The position numbers and the translations under genes are program-made. A stretch of 44,385 nucleotides of DNA from Planctomycetota bacterium. GTDB lineage: Bacteria; Planctomycetota; UBA1135; GCA-002748355. The notes beneath the pieces were generated by a model. That model was not told where the DNA came from. It did no database searches and worked only from the letters and a program-made list of their open reading frames with translations. This document shows positions 35,549 through 43,740 of this stretch, piece after piece; position 1 is the first letter of the stretch; each line of letters begins with the position of its first letter. The stretch lies in contig JALUUL010000042.1 of NCBI GenBank assembly GCA_027021385.1, positions 1 to 44,385 on the forward strand, written 5' to 3'.

Positions 35549-36156
35549 AGGGCCGCCGCGTTGTCCCGAGCTTCCTCGTAGCTGGGATCGACCGCAAGCG
35601 CCTTTTCGAAACAGGCGACCGCCTCGGGGATCCTGCCGAGCTGGTATCGCGCGACCCCCAGGTTGTTCCAAATCTCGGGATCGTTCGGCTGGTGCTCGGC
35701 AGCCCTGGCGAAGGCCATCTCCGCCTCCTGGTACCGCTTCTGGCCGAATCGGATCATCCCGAGGTTGAAACTGGCCTCGGCGTTCGTCTCGTCCTGGGCG
35801 AGGACCCACTCGAAATCCTCGGCCCCCCCGTCATCCCCGCAGATGTAGCGGATGAAACCGAGTTGGTGCCGGTATTCGGGGTTCTCGGGATCGAAACGGA
35901 CCGCCGCCTCCTGGTGAGGCAGGGCCTCCTCGTAACGGCCCAGGGAGCAATAGGCCTCGCAGGCCTGGCGGTGCACGAGAGCCAGCTCGAGACCGAGATT
36001 CGTCAAGCGTTCCTCGATGCCGGGCTGGTTCTTCGTCCAGTCCAGGAGCCCCTGCCTGGGGTCCTCGTTCGAGATCCGGGTCGGGATCTTGGGAAAGCCC
36101 TCCGCATCCAGGGTGGACGTCGAAGGGGGGTTCGCATTGCTCAGATCCGTGGTCAT
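35539..36156 (-). CDS. Tetratricopeptide-repeat protein
   Basis: 205 residues from ATG at 36156, with AGGAGAGG about 8 nt upstream (the TTG two codons earlier is less likely). Three to four TPR units are visible from about residue 65, including 'EAYCSLGRYEEALPHQEAAVRFDPENPEY', 'ASFNLGMIRFGQKRYQEAEMAFARAAEHQPNDPE' and 'WNNLGVARYQLGRIPEAVACFEKALAVDPSYEE' (short consensus match only). No signal peptide. TPRs mediate protein-protein contacts. It follows the large glycosyltransferase-TPR gene by 15 nt, so it may be a partner of that enzyme. Confidence 0.8.
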   Translation of the reverse strand: MTTDLSNANPPSTSTLDAEGFPKIPTRISNEDPRQGLLDWTKNQPGIEERLTNLGLELALVHRQACEAYCSLGRYEEALPHQEAAVRFDPENPEYRHQLGFIRYICGDDGGAEDFEWVLAQDETNAEASFNLGMIRFGQKRYQEAEMAFARAAEHQPNDPEIWNNLGVARYQLGRIPEAVACFEKALAVDPSYEEARDNAAALRG

Positions 36157-36171
36157 GTTCAACCTCTCCTG

Positions 36172-38748
36172 TCAGTTCCGGACCGCTGTCCGGAGGGGTT
36201 CCTCGATCACATCGCTCCAGGAGTCCCGCTCCCGCGGGGTCCTGGCGGAATCGACCGCCAACTTCAGGGCGGCGGCATGTCGTCTCACGGAATCCTCGTC
36301 CACGCCCCCCGCTTCGAGGGCCTTCGCGAGCCATGCCCTGGCCTGGTCCACGAGTCCGAGGCGGGCGAGGATCAAGCCGCCCTGGAGACGAACGGGCCCG
36401 TGTTCGCCCCAGGCCTCCAGGTAGCGGATCAGGATCTCGAGGGCTTCCCGAGGCTTCCCGTTCCGGATCTCGAGCCCGGAGAGGACGAGATGCGGAACGG
36501 CTTCCTCCGGAGCCGCGTCCATCGCGCGGCCGAGGAGTTCCCTCGCCCTCTCGAGGTTTCCCTTCCCGATCCAGCAGGAAGCCATACCGACGAGCGCGAT
36601 CCAGGAGGTGATGCCCTCCTGCACCGGCACGACGAGGTTCACGCCCCGGAAAGCGAGAAGGCGCTCATAATGCTCTAGGGCTTCCTCGAACCTCTCGAAA
36701 TGGGAAGCGACACCGGCCGCGATGTAGTGGAGGTTCGGAGTCGGCATGAAGCGGGCCAACCCCGTGCGCAGGATTCGATCGGCCTCCTCCGGACGGTCCT
36801 TCTTCGCCAGTTCGAGTCCTAGAAGCGCGCAGATCTCGCCGGCGAACGGCATCTGCCTCCACTTGGAAGGAGGTTGCACGGTCGCTAGACGGTAGGCCTT
36901 CGAAAGGACTTCGATGATCTCTTCAGGGGGTTTTTCGATCTGCCGGAGGAAGTCCCCGTACTTGTAGAGGCAGTAGACATCCTCCGGGTATTCCTCGAGC
37001 TGGAGACGGAAGAGCCTCAGGTTCCGCTCGATCTTCCTCCTGCTCTCGATCACGGCCTCCGAGTACCCGTAATGGACGATGACGACATCCGAAGGATGGA
37101 GGTCGAGCCCGAGGGGTTCGGCCGCGGACACGAGGGAGGGAATCGCCTGTTCGTGAATGCGGTAACGGTACTGGAGCCCCGGGAGATTCCGGAACATCCG
37201 GACCATCATCACACCTCGGGTACGCCCCTCCTCGAAGTCGTTCCGGAAGAGCATTTGGTAGCCCGAGGCCCGCCCATTTCTCGCGATCTCCCGCAAGCGT
37301 GGAAGCGAGTCCGGCTCCACGTACTCGTCCGCGTCGAGGACCAGGATCCAATCACCGCCGGCCCTCGAAATGGCCAGGTTCCGGGGAGCGCTGAAATCCT
37401 CGTCCCAGGGCCGTTGAAGGACCGTCGCCCCATGGGACTTCGCGATCTCCATCGTCCGGTCCGTCGAACCCGTGTCGACGAGGATGATCTCGTCGACAAA
37501 GGGGCGGACCCGCGAAAGGCAGCCATCGAGGAAGGCCTCCTCGTTCCGCGCGATCATGCAGAGGGAGATCCGCGGCTCCCTCCCTTCCCGCTCCCAGGGA
37601 GGGGGGGGAAGATCCGCGGCCATGGCTTCACCCGGATTCGGGAGGGACTCGATCCCCTCCCACCGTTCGAAAAGGGCCCTCGCCTCCTCGGCGTCCCGCG
37701 TCCCTTCCGAGGGGCCTCGCCCGTCGAAGGGACGGTCCAGCCGGCATTCGACGACCGGGAGCCCGCAGGCCGAGGCGCGCAGAATCCACTCCTCCCCCGC
37801 GACGATCTCGGAGTCGATCTCCTCGGGCAGGGGACCGATCCTGAACCAGGCCCTCCGGGGAACGATCATCCCCCCGAGCCCCTGACGGAGGGTCCCGTCG
37901 GGATCTTCGGGCACGGAGGGTCTGGGGTCTGCCTCGGCGATCAGGCGTTCGAAATCCCCGCGTTCGGGGAGATCCCCGGCCCTGAGCAACCAGCAGGCAT
38001 CACCCGACGACCGCCGGAGACTCTCGTTCCAGGCCCGGAGGCAGGGGAGTCCCGGGGTCGCGGTCACGATCTCCCAGGCCTCGGGAAGGAAGCGGCACAG
38101 AGCGGCTCGGGTCCTGGCCACGGCCTCGTCGGACTTCTCGGGATCCGCGATCAGAACCGATCCCCCGAGGGGAACCCGGCGTTCCGCCAGGACCCACAGC
38201 CTCTCTCCCGGCCGGCGATACATCAATTCGGTCGCAGCAAGTCCGGCGTCCACCAAGGGCTTCAGGGCCTTGCGGGGGAGCGGGCCGTCCCAGGCCGCGA
38301 CATGAAAGAGATCGAGGATGACGAAGCCCGCCCTCGGGAGGGAGGAGGCCACTCGGTCGAGGTCGAGAGGAACCTCCCTCTCGAACGGCGCCGGCCGCGA
38401 GTCGAGTCCGGAGACCCGCCCCTCGAAGCTCTTCCGGACCGCGGAGGGAGCCATCATGTGCCAGAGATCGAGGACGAGCCGGCCTCCCTCCGGCAAGGCC
38501 TCGGCGAACTCACGCAATCGCGCTTCGAAATTTCCGAACCCCTCGACCCAACCGTCGATCAGGATCCATTCGGGAGGGGATTCCGGATCGAGGAGAAGAG
38601 CCACCGGCGGCAGGCAGGCCCCGATTTCCTCCGCCCGGGGGGAAGGTAGGCGGAGACCGGGGCCGTCGGGCAGCCAATCCGTGATCGCGGACGGGGCTCG
38701 TCCGAAGCCGCGAATGCTGTGCGCCTGGGTCCCGGAGGATTCTTTCAT
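36172..38748 (-). CDS. Multidomain glycosyltransferase (GT2) with TPR tail
   Basis: 858 residues. About 393-560 is a family-2 glycosyltransferase: ISLCMIARNEE, DEIILVDTGSTDRT, DFSAPRN, then WILVLDADE carrying the DxD metal-binding acid pair. This pattern matches the SunS-like/TPR-linked GT2 group. Residues about 580-830 are TPR-like helices. Residues 60-190 have a methyltransferase-like ending (LPEGGRLVLDLW, then GFVILDLFHVAAW) without a clear SAM-binding loop. About 195-340 resembles a second, degenerate GT2 domain (VLIADP..., WLLRAGD). The protein is probably cytoplasmic and may glycosylate a protein or envelope glycan. Upstream is a hairpin-rich 265-nt gap. Confidence 0.78.
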   Translation of the reverse strand: MKESSGTQAHSIRGFGRAPSAITDWLPDGPGLRLPSPRAEEIGACLPPVALLLDPESPPEWILIDGWVEGFGNFEARLREFAEALPEGGRLVLDLWHMMAPSAVRKSFEGRVSGLDSRPAPFEREVPLDLDRVASSLPRAGFVILDLFHVAAWDGPLPRKALKPLVDAGLAATELMYRRPGERLWVLAERRVPLGGSVLIADPEKSDEAVARTRAALCRFLPEAWEIVTATPGLPCLRAWNESLRRSSGDACWLLRAGDLPERGDFERLIAEADPRPSVPEDPDGTLRQGLGGMIVPRRAWFRIGPLPEEIDSEIVAGEEWILRASACGLPVVECRLDRPFDGRGPSEGTRDAEEARALFERWEGIESLPNPGEAMAADLPPPPWEREGREPRISLCMIARNEEAFLDGCLSRVRPFVDEIILVDTGSTDRTMEIAKSHGATVLQRPWDEDFSAPRNLAISRAGGDWILVLDADEYVEPDSLPRLREIARNGRASGYQMLFRNDFEEGRTRGVMMVRMFRNLPGLQYRYRIHEQAIPSLVSAAEPLGLDLHPSDVVIVHYGYSEAVIESRRKIERNLRLFRLQLEEYPEDVYCLYKYGDFLRQIEKPPEEIIEVLSKAYRLATVQPPSKWRQMPFAGEICALLGLELAKKDRPEEADRILRTGLARFMPTPNLHYIAAGVASHFERFEEALEHYERLLAFRGVNLVVPVQEGITSWIALVGMASCWIGKGNLERARELLGRAMDAAPEEAVPHLVLSGLEIRNGKPREALEILIRYLEAWGEHGPVRLQGGLILARLGLVDQARAWLAKALEAGGVDEDSVRRHAAALKLAVDSARTPRERDSWSDVIEEPLRTAVRN

Positions 38749-38792
38749 CGTCGGGGAATTTCAGGGGATTCGAAGGGGAAATCTCGGGCAAC

Positions 38793-38838
38793 GCCTGCCG
38801 CCGATGGCAGGGGCTTCTCGGAGCCCCTATCGGCAGGC
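38793..38838. other. Large hairpin upstream of GT2 gene
   Basis: Outer stem GCCTGCCG/CGGCAGGC (8 bp) encloses an inner stem AGGGGCT/AGCCCCT (7 bp) with loop TCTCGG; a CCGAT/ATCGG pairing competes with the outer stem. It starts 45 nt before the GT2 start on the minus strand, so it would lie in that gene's 5' leader. No T-run. Function unknown. Confidence 0.4.
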
Positions 38839-38907
38839 CTCCGGCGAAGCTGGAGAGAAACCCGACATTCAGGGGCCGCGGCTCAAGATCCCCACCTTCC
38901 CCCTGGG

Positions 38908-38941
38908 GGCCCCGCCCCCCCGGAGAAGGCGGGGCGGGGCC
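38908..38941. other. 11-bp GC-only hairpin upstream of birA
   Basis: GGCCCCGCCCC (38908-38918) pairs perfectly with GGGGCGGGGCC (38931-38941) across a 12-nt loop. It sits about 70 nt before birA in the divergent gap. All-GC composition in a GC-rich genome lowers its weight, but the length is notable. No T-run on either side. Confidence 0.4.
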
Positions 38942-39013
38942 TTCCGCGAGGATCTCCCCCACCTCCTCCGGAAGGGCTTGCCCCCCCACCGGTGAGGTGC
39001 GCAAGCTCTCTCC

Positions 39014-39793
39014 ATGCAGGGTTTCACGGAAGAGGAGAAGGCAAGGATCCGAAACGCCCTCGAGGGTGCTCGGAGCCCTTGGAGGATCGAGTTCCTCGAC
39101 CTCGTCGGCTCGACGCAGGACGAGGCTCAGATTCTGCTCGAGACGGGTTCTCCGCCCCCCTTCGCCGTTCTCGCCTCCGAACAGACAGAGGGCCGCGGCC
39201 GGCGCGGCCGCGCCTGGAACCAGGACGGGGCGAAGGACCTGAGCCTCTCCCTGGTCCTCCGTCCCGGGGATTCGGTGCCGGCCCTCCTCCTGCCCATCCT
39301 CCTGGCAGGCGCCCTCCACCGCGGGCTCGAAGCCTTCCTCCCGGGAGGCGGATGCCGGATCAAGTGGCCGAACGACATCCTCCTCGGCGGGCGGAAACTC
39401 GCCGGAATCCTGATCGAAGGGGCCGGAGAGGGGAGCTGGATCGCGGGAATCGGGGTCAACGTCGGCAGGCGGACCTTCCCGGCGGACCTCGCGAATCGGG
39501 CGACGAGTCTCGCCCTCGTTCTCCGGCGACCGCCCGGAAGGGCCGAGGTCGCGGCCCGCTTCCTCCGGGAGACGGCCTCCCTGCTCGAAAGAGCCGAGGG
39601 CGGGGACCCCGGGCCCGCCCTGGAGGCCTTTCACCGGGGGTTCGCCCTTTTGGGGAAGGAGGTCGTGATTTGCAGCCGGGGAGACGAATCCCGGGGACGG
39701 CTCCTGGCTCTCGACCCATCCGGAGCGGCCTTGGCCTCGGGCCGGGTCTTCGCGCTCGGTGAGATCGAGAGTCTCCGGGGAGCGGAACCCTGA
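39014..39793 (+). CDS. birA: Biotin--[acetyl-CoA-carboxylase] ligase, no DNA-binding domain
   Basis: 259 residues from ATG at 39014. The biotin-AMP-binding loop GRGRRGR (about 60-66) and the KWPND motif with catalytic Lys117 are intact, as are ILIEG and GIGVNV. BirA makes biotinyl-AMP and attaches biotin to carboxylase carrier domains. The N-terminal winged-helix repressor domain of E. coli BirA is missing, so this is a class I, enzyme-only form. The C-terminal SH3-like cap (residues about 210-259) is present. Converges with the peptidase gene (34 nt between stops). Confidence 0.93.
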   Translation: MQGFTEEEKARIRNALEGARSPWRIEFLDLVGSTQDEAQILLETGSPPPFAVLASEQTEGRGRRGRAWNQDGAKDLSLSLVLRPGDSVPALLLPILLAGALHRGLEAFLPGGGCRIKWPNDILLGGRKLAGILIEGAGEGSWIAGIGVNVGRRTFPADLANRATSLALVLRRPPGRAEVAARFLRETASLLERAEGGDPGPALEAFHRGFALLGKEVVICSRGDESRGRLLALDPSGAALASGRVFALGEIESLRGAEP

Positions 39794-39827
39794 GACCGGA
39801 CACCGCCGGGGCGGAACTCTGGAAGTT

Positions 39828-42401
39828 TCAGTTCCTCCAGGGAACGACGACCCCGTTCAGGGACGGTGCGCCGGAAATACCGATCCTGACCGGCATGTCG
39901 AGAAACCATTCCTGCGGGTCCCCGAGCTTCCCGTTCCCGTTCTGGTCGACGCCGGCCACGAGACGATGGAGCCCGAGGGGAACCCCGGAAAACCGGAAGT
40001 TCCCCGCACCGTCGGCCTTCGTTTCCGCGAGGACCCTGGTACCGTCGAGAAGGCGCACGACCAAGGGTCCCTTCGGCGTGGGAATCGGACTCTCGAAGAC
40101 GTAATCGAGGAAGACCGAACCCGCGTTCGTCCGGAGTTCGTAGCGATCCTTGAAGAGCCCGGGGAGGAGTCCCTTCCTGTCGAGGGCGACGGTCAACACG
40201 GCGGGAGCGAAGAAGCGGTCGAAGTCGAACGAAAGCCGGCCGCTGGGTTTCCCGACGGGAAGGAGACGGAACCTCGCGAGGGCACCGCCCCCGGAGTTCC
40301 GGATCCTCACGGTCCCCCGCGACTTGTCGGTCCCGAAATCGATCGTCAGGGGGCTGACCGCCGCGCTCGGACTCCGCCAACGCCGGGCGGCCTCGGCGAC
40401 CGCCCTGCCCGCGTCCAGGAGTCCGTAACCGTAGGACGAATCCCAGCCGCTCGGCCCCGAATCATGGACGGTCGCCCGGAGCACCGAGCGGGCTTCGGCC
40501 ATCGTGATGTCCGGATAGACAGCATCCATCAGGGCGAGAGTCGAGAGGACGTGGGGAGTCGCGACCGAGGTCCCGAGGAAGGAATTGTAGCCGTAAACGA
40601 GCTTCCCGTTCCGCGGATCCGAATAGGCCCAGGTGGAGACGACGCCCCCCGGACCCGCGATCGTCGTCCCACCTGGAGCGGCGATCTCGATAAAGGGGCC
40701 GGTGTTCGAATAGGCGGTCTTTCTCCCGTCCGGCCCGACGGCGCCGACCGCGATGACCTCGGGCCAGGCCGCGGGATAGACCGGGGTCGTCAGGTTCTTC
40801 GCTTCGTTCCCCATCGCCGCAACCATGAGGACGTTCCGCCTCGCTAGCCCCTGGATCTCCTCGTATTCGGCCTTCGTCGGGGAATACAGGAGGTAGCTCA
40901 TGTTGAGCAGGCGGGGACGCTCGGAAAGAGGAAGGATTCTTTTGGAATCGTTCGGCAGCCCCTGGAGATAGCGAAGCGCCTGAATCCGGTCGTAAGAGGT
41001 GCTGCCGCGCACTCCGAACACCCGGAGCCCGAGGAGCTTCGGATTCCAGGTCGCCCCGGCGACGCCGATCTTGTTGTTCGTCACCGCACCGGCGATCCCC
41101 GACACGTAGGTTCCATGGAAGAGGGTCGCCTTCCCGAAGGGGGTCGGCTCGCTGGGATCGGGATCCACGCCGTCCCCGTCTCCCGAGTTCAGGGGATCCG
41201 AGATGAAGTCGTAGCTCGACTTCAGGAACCTAGGGGCCAGGTCGGGATGTCCGATCTGGAACCCGGTGTCGAGGAAGGCGAGGACCTGCGAGCTCTTCCC
41301 CACCGTCCTCGACCAGGCGGCGGGGAAGGCGGCGAGCCTCATGTTCCATTGGAGCGAGGTGTAGAGCTGGTCGTTCGGCGAACCGCCGCCCTGCAGGAAC
41401 GGCAGGAAGGTCGAGGGGAGCACCCCACCCGCCAGGGAGGACAGGGGGGACCTGAATTCCGGACTCGCGTAGCGAAGCCCCGGGACCTTCCTGCGGATCT
41501 CGCGCAGGCGGGCGGCCATCAAGGCCCTCCGGCGGAGGGGATCGGAAAGACTTTCGAGGATCGGATCGGTCCAGAGCTGCGTGGACTCCCCCCTGAGCTT
41601 TCGGAGTCCCAGGGAGGTGACGAGGTCTTCGATGCGCCTGCGTTCCTGCGGAGAGACCCGTTCCGGAAGGCCGAGGAGGAAACGCCCCTCGAAGCGCTCG
41701 GGAGCGGCGGTTCCGAGCCATTCGGCCCTCTCGGCCCTAGCCGCGGAAAGTCCCCGGGCCGATGGTCTCCGCGCCGCGGCCAGCGGAGCCCCGGATCCCG
41801 GACGGTAGGGACGGACTCGAAGGCGGTAGCGGACGGGGCTCGGGCTCTTCAGGGAGAAGACGACCTCGGCGCCCGGTTTGAACGCGACGAGACATGCATC
41901 CCCGCCCCGGAGATCCAGGGCCGAGGCCGCGGGATCCAGGAGATCCCCCTCGGCCAACTCGAGGGTGAGACCCCGCGACGCCTCGATCGAGACCTCGAAG
42001 GTCGAAGCCGCCGGATCTCCTCCCAGCGGCCCCATCCGAAAGAGATCCCTCGGGTCCACGCCCCCCCCGACCCCTCCGGTCACGAGGGTCGCCTCCGTGC
42101 CGGCGCCCAGGTCCCCGGCGGAATAGAGATGATCGTTCGGTTCCTCGTCGGAGATCCGGTTCGGAGCCCCGATCGATCCTCCCGTCGTTTCGGATCCGCC
42201 CGTCCCCCCGGAGATCCGGGCGTTCCTCGGGAAGCTCGTCTGCAACACGAGCCTCCCGGTGAAATCGGCGGTCCCCGGAGTCGAGCCGCCGCCTCCCCCC
42301 CCGCAGGAGCCCGCGAGGAGCAAGGCCAGACAGGCGGAGATCCGGAAGGGCCGGACCTTCGCCCCGCATTTGGGAAGGATCATCTTCGAGGGTCGTAGCA
42401 T
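39828..42401 (-). CDS. Subtilisin-like (S8) serine peptidase, lipoprotein
   Basis: 857 residues from ATG at 42401; ATG at 42383 is an alternative, and neither has a good ribosome site. The leader ends in LAGSC, a lipobox (Cys33), followed by a poly-Gly linker. The S8 triad is complete: Asp378 (FLDTGFQIGHPD), His429 (HGTYVSGIAG) and Ser612 (GTSVATPH), with oxyanion Asn532 in MGNE. Before it lies a ~330-residue region with a pre-peptidase-like beta domain and a likely inhibitor-type prodomain (LRYASPEF). After it come about 190 residues of beta-sandwich, ending in a carboxypeptidase-regulatory-like module. Probably an envelope or surface protease. Confidence 0.9.
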   Translation of the reverse strand: MLRPSKMILPKCGAKVRPFRISACLALLLAGSCGGGGGGSTPGTADFTGRLVLQTSFPRNARISGGTGGSETTGGSIGAPNRISDEEPNDHLYSAGDLGAGTEATLVTGGVGGGVDPRDLFRMGPLGGDPAASTFEVSIEASRGLTLELAEGDLLDPAASALDLRGGDACLVAFKPGAEVVFSLKSPSPVRYRLRVRPYRPGSGAPLAAARRPSARGLSAARAERAEWLGTAAPERFEGRFLLGLPERVSPQERRRIEDLVTSLGLRKLRGESTQLWTDPILESLSDPLRRRALMAARLREIRRKVPGLRYASPEFRSPLSSLAGGVLPSTFLPFLQGGGSPNDQLYTSLQWNMRLAAFPAAWSRTVGKSSQVLAFLDTGFQIGHPDLAPRFLKSSYDFISDPLNSGDGDGVDPDPSEPTPFGKATLFHGTYVSGIAGAVTNNKIGVAGATWNPKLLGLRVFGVRGSTSYDRIQALRYLQGLPNDSKRILPLSERPRLLNMSYLLYSPTKAEYEEIQGLARRNVLMVAAMGNEAKNLTTPVYPAAWPEVIAVGAVGPDGRKTAYSNTGPFIEIAAPGGTTIAGPGGVVSTWAYSDPRNGKLVYGYNSFLGTSVATPHVLSTLALMDAVYPDITMAEARSVLRATVHDSGPSGWDSSYGYGLLDAGRAVAEAARRWRSPSAAVSPLTIDFGTDKSRGTVRIRNSGGGALARFRLLPVGKPSGRLSFDFDRFFAPAVLTVALDRKGLLPGLFKDRYELRTNAGSVFLDYVFESPIPTPKGPLVVRLLDGTRVLAETKADGAGNFRFSGVPLGLHRLVAGVDQNGNGKLGDPQEWFLDMPVRIGISGAPSLNGVVVPWRN

Positions 42402-42692
42402 CGAAACTGGGTGCTGGGAACGCGATGGTTCCCACGAGACGGACACGACGGAAGCGGGCTCGACGAGCCGCGTGGTGGGGCCTGCGAACTCCGGAGGCTT
42501 CGAATTATGCCACACGGCCTAGGAAGTTGCGCCCGAGATCCGGGATTCCCGAAATAGAACGAGGCCCGGCCTCTCCGGACCCCCCGCACCCCGTCCGATC
42601 CCGGCCCCCCGCCCCCCCCGAGGTCGAGCGATCCCCGGAATTGCCCCGCCCCGACCCGGAGAGTTCAAACCGCCATGACATCAGGACTTGCC

Positions 42693-42772
42693 CCGTTTCC
42701 GGAAGGGGAGCCGGAAACGGACCCGGAACCCTTCCCGGCGGAAGGATCCCGCCCGGGCGGGAAAGGCCCGGG
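42693..42772 (+). other. Inverted repeats in non-coding region
   Basis: CCGTTTCCGG/CCGGAAACGG (10 bp perfect, 8-nt loop, 42693-42720) and CCCGGGC/GCCCGGG (7 bp, 42752-42772); the latter overlaps a 14-bp palindrome at 42748-42761. GGAAGGG (42701-42707) can instead pair with CCCTTCC (42729-42735), giving a mutually exclusive fold. The bases from 42402 to 42690 show no gene and no clear element. Confidence 0.4.
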
Positions 42773-42885
42773 ACCGCGCGCCCCTCCATTCCCGGACTTG
42801 AATCCGAAGCGGAAAAAGATTCCGCCCTCGCCAGCGGACGGAAGGACCCGCGGAGAGGCGGAGCGTACGTTTTTTCGACGCGGCC

Positions 42886-43159
42886 AGCCGATGAAGTCCG
42901 GGCAGGGAGCCCATCGGCTCGGAAGGGATGAGAAGCGGTGATCTTGGATCTGACCCGGAACGCTTGGACATGGCTGGAACCCGGACGGCGGAACACCCAC
43001 TTCGGCGCTCGATGCCGTCCGCCTCCGCGGTGAGGCCGCGGGGAATCGATGGATCAACGGCCCCTCGAGGGGTCATCTGATGAGTTGGTGCGAGGGCGCC
43101 ACGATCGGACAGTGAGTGACGACACGGGGGGGGACATGGGTCTCCCCCCGCGTTTTTTT
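42886..43159 (+). ncRNA. Candidate structured non-coding RNA of unknown class
   Basis: No convincing open reading frame lies between 42402 and 43210. In this stretch, hairpins follow each other: AGCCGATG/CATCGGCT (42886-42919), CGGACGGC/GCCGTCCG (42982-43021), an 8-bp stem with one G-T pair at 43023-43043, GGCCCC-TCGA-GGGGTC (43059-43074), TGGTGC/GCGCCA (43086-43101), then a canonical terminator at 43125-43159. A terminator on the + strand with no coding sequence before it implies a non-coding transcript or a long leader. It does not match tmRNA, RNase P, SRP RNA or 6S motifs that I know. The 5' end is not defined, and the transcript might begin as far upstream as 42690. Confidence 0.35.
43125..43159 (+). 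terminator. Rho-independent terminator
   Basis: A 10-bp stem, CGGGGGGGGA (43125-43134) with TCTCCCCCCG (43141-43150) including one G-T pair, and a 6-nt loop. CG and then seven T (43153-43159) follow. It is the only textbook intrinsic terminator I see in the window. It precedes tatA and so ends a transcript arising upstream, where no gene is on the + strand after birA. Confidence 0.8.
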
Positions 43160-43175
43160 GGGGCCGATTCGCCGT

Positions 43176-43204
43176 TTGACAGCCTCCCCCGGAAGATCGA
43201 AGAT
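43176..43204 (+). promoter_or_regulatory. Probable tatA promoter
   Basis: A perfect TTGACA (43176-43181), 17-nt spacing and a weak -10 (GAAGAT, 43199-43204). It lies just after the terminator. Predicted initiation at about 43211 coincides with the tatA ATG, which has no ribosome site, so the mRNA may be leaderless. Confidence 0.45.
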
Positions 43205-43210
43205 CCAGCC

Positions 43211-43729
43211 ATGATCCCTCTCGCGTTCTTCCCGAATCTCGGAACCCCCGAGATCATGGTCATCCTCCTGGTCGGCCTCCTCCTCTTCGGCGGACGCCTG
43301 CCGGAGGTCGGGAAGTCGATCGGACGGAGTCTCATCGAGTTCCGCAAGGGATTGAGGGGGATCAAGGAGGAAGCGGGCCTCTCCGAGATCGAAAAGGTCC
43401 GGGACGAACTCCGGGACCTGACCCGCCTTCCCTCCATCGACATCGAGGAGCCGGAGAGCCCCGGACTCGAGATCGAGGTCGAGTCCCCCCCCTCGAAGGA
43501 GGAGGCGATCCGGCGGGACCTGACGGAGGCGGCGGAGGAGGGTCTCGCGGCCCTGGAGGAGGATCCATCCGCTTCGGAAGCTCCGCCGGAACGGACCTCC
43601 GGGGAGGACGCTCCTGACACCCCGCCCGAGGAAGACCGGCCGGAGGCCGACGAGGAGTCCTCTCCGGAGGGCGAGCCGGGAGGACGGGAGGCGGAGGACG
43701 CCCCCCGCCCCTTCGGCTATCGGAGCTGA
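43211..43729 (+). CDS. tatA: Twin-arginine translocase subunit TatA/TatB-like
   Basis: 172 residues from ATG at 43211. The first 50 residues match TatA/B: FPNLGTPEIMVILLVGLLLFGGRLPEVG with the short membrane helix (about 13-27), the FGG hinge and the amphipathic helix SIGRSLIEFRKGLRG. The rest (about 60-172) is long, acidic and Pro/Glu-rich, probably disordered. TatA forms the channel for folded proteins; TatB binds the signal. The 'FG..LPE.G' motif favours TatA; the long tail leaves TatB possible. No tatC nearby. Converges with nadE (11 nt between stops). Confidence 0.85.
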   Translation: MIPLAFFPNLGTPEIMVILLVGLLLFGGRLPEVGKSIGRSLIEFRKGLRGIKEEAGLSEIEKVRDELRDLTRLPSIDIEEPESPGLEIEVESPPSKEEAIRRDLTEAAEEGLAALEEDPSASEAPPERTSGEDAPDTPPEEDRPEADEESSPEGEPGGREAEDAPRPFGYRS

Positions 43730-43740
43730 AAGACGGCCCC

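Noticed and set aside
38960..39006. Interleaved CACCTC/GAGGTG and GCTTGC/GCAAGC pairings that would form a pseudoknot upstream of birA
   Set aside because: Each stem is only 6 bp and such matches are common in GC-rich DNA; no other support.
42507..42512. CATAAT on the minus strand as a promoter of the peptidase gene
   Set aside because: No acceptable -35 at 16-18 nt and it is over 100 nt from the start codon; too weak to list.
42675..42941. An 88-codon open frame on + starting with ATG 42675 inside the non-coding region
   Set aside because: The product is Pro/Gly/Arg-rich with no family-like pattern and no ribosome site, and codon third positions are not biased as in the neighbouring genes. 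It also covers several strong stems.
42886..43043. RNase P or 6S RNA
   Set aside because: AAGTCCGGGC resembles part of the RNase P core, but the ACAGAA-type 3' core and the rest of helix P4 are absent. The GGAACACCCAC stretch recalls 6S RNA, but no long-range closing stem was found.
43076..43106. CTGATGAG followed by a 6-bp stem, as in a hammerhead ribozyme core
   Set aside because: The required GAAA after stem II is missing (CGATC instead) and the flanking stems I and III do not form.
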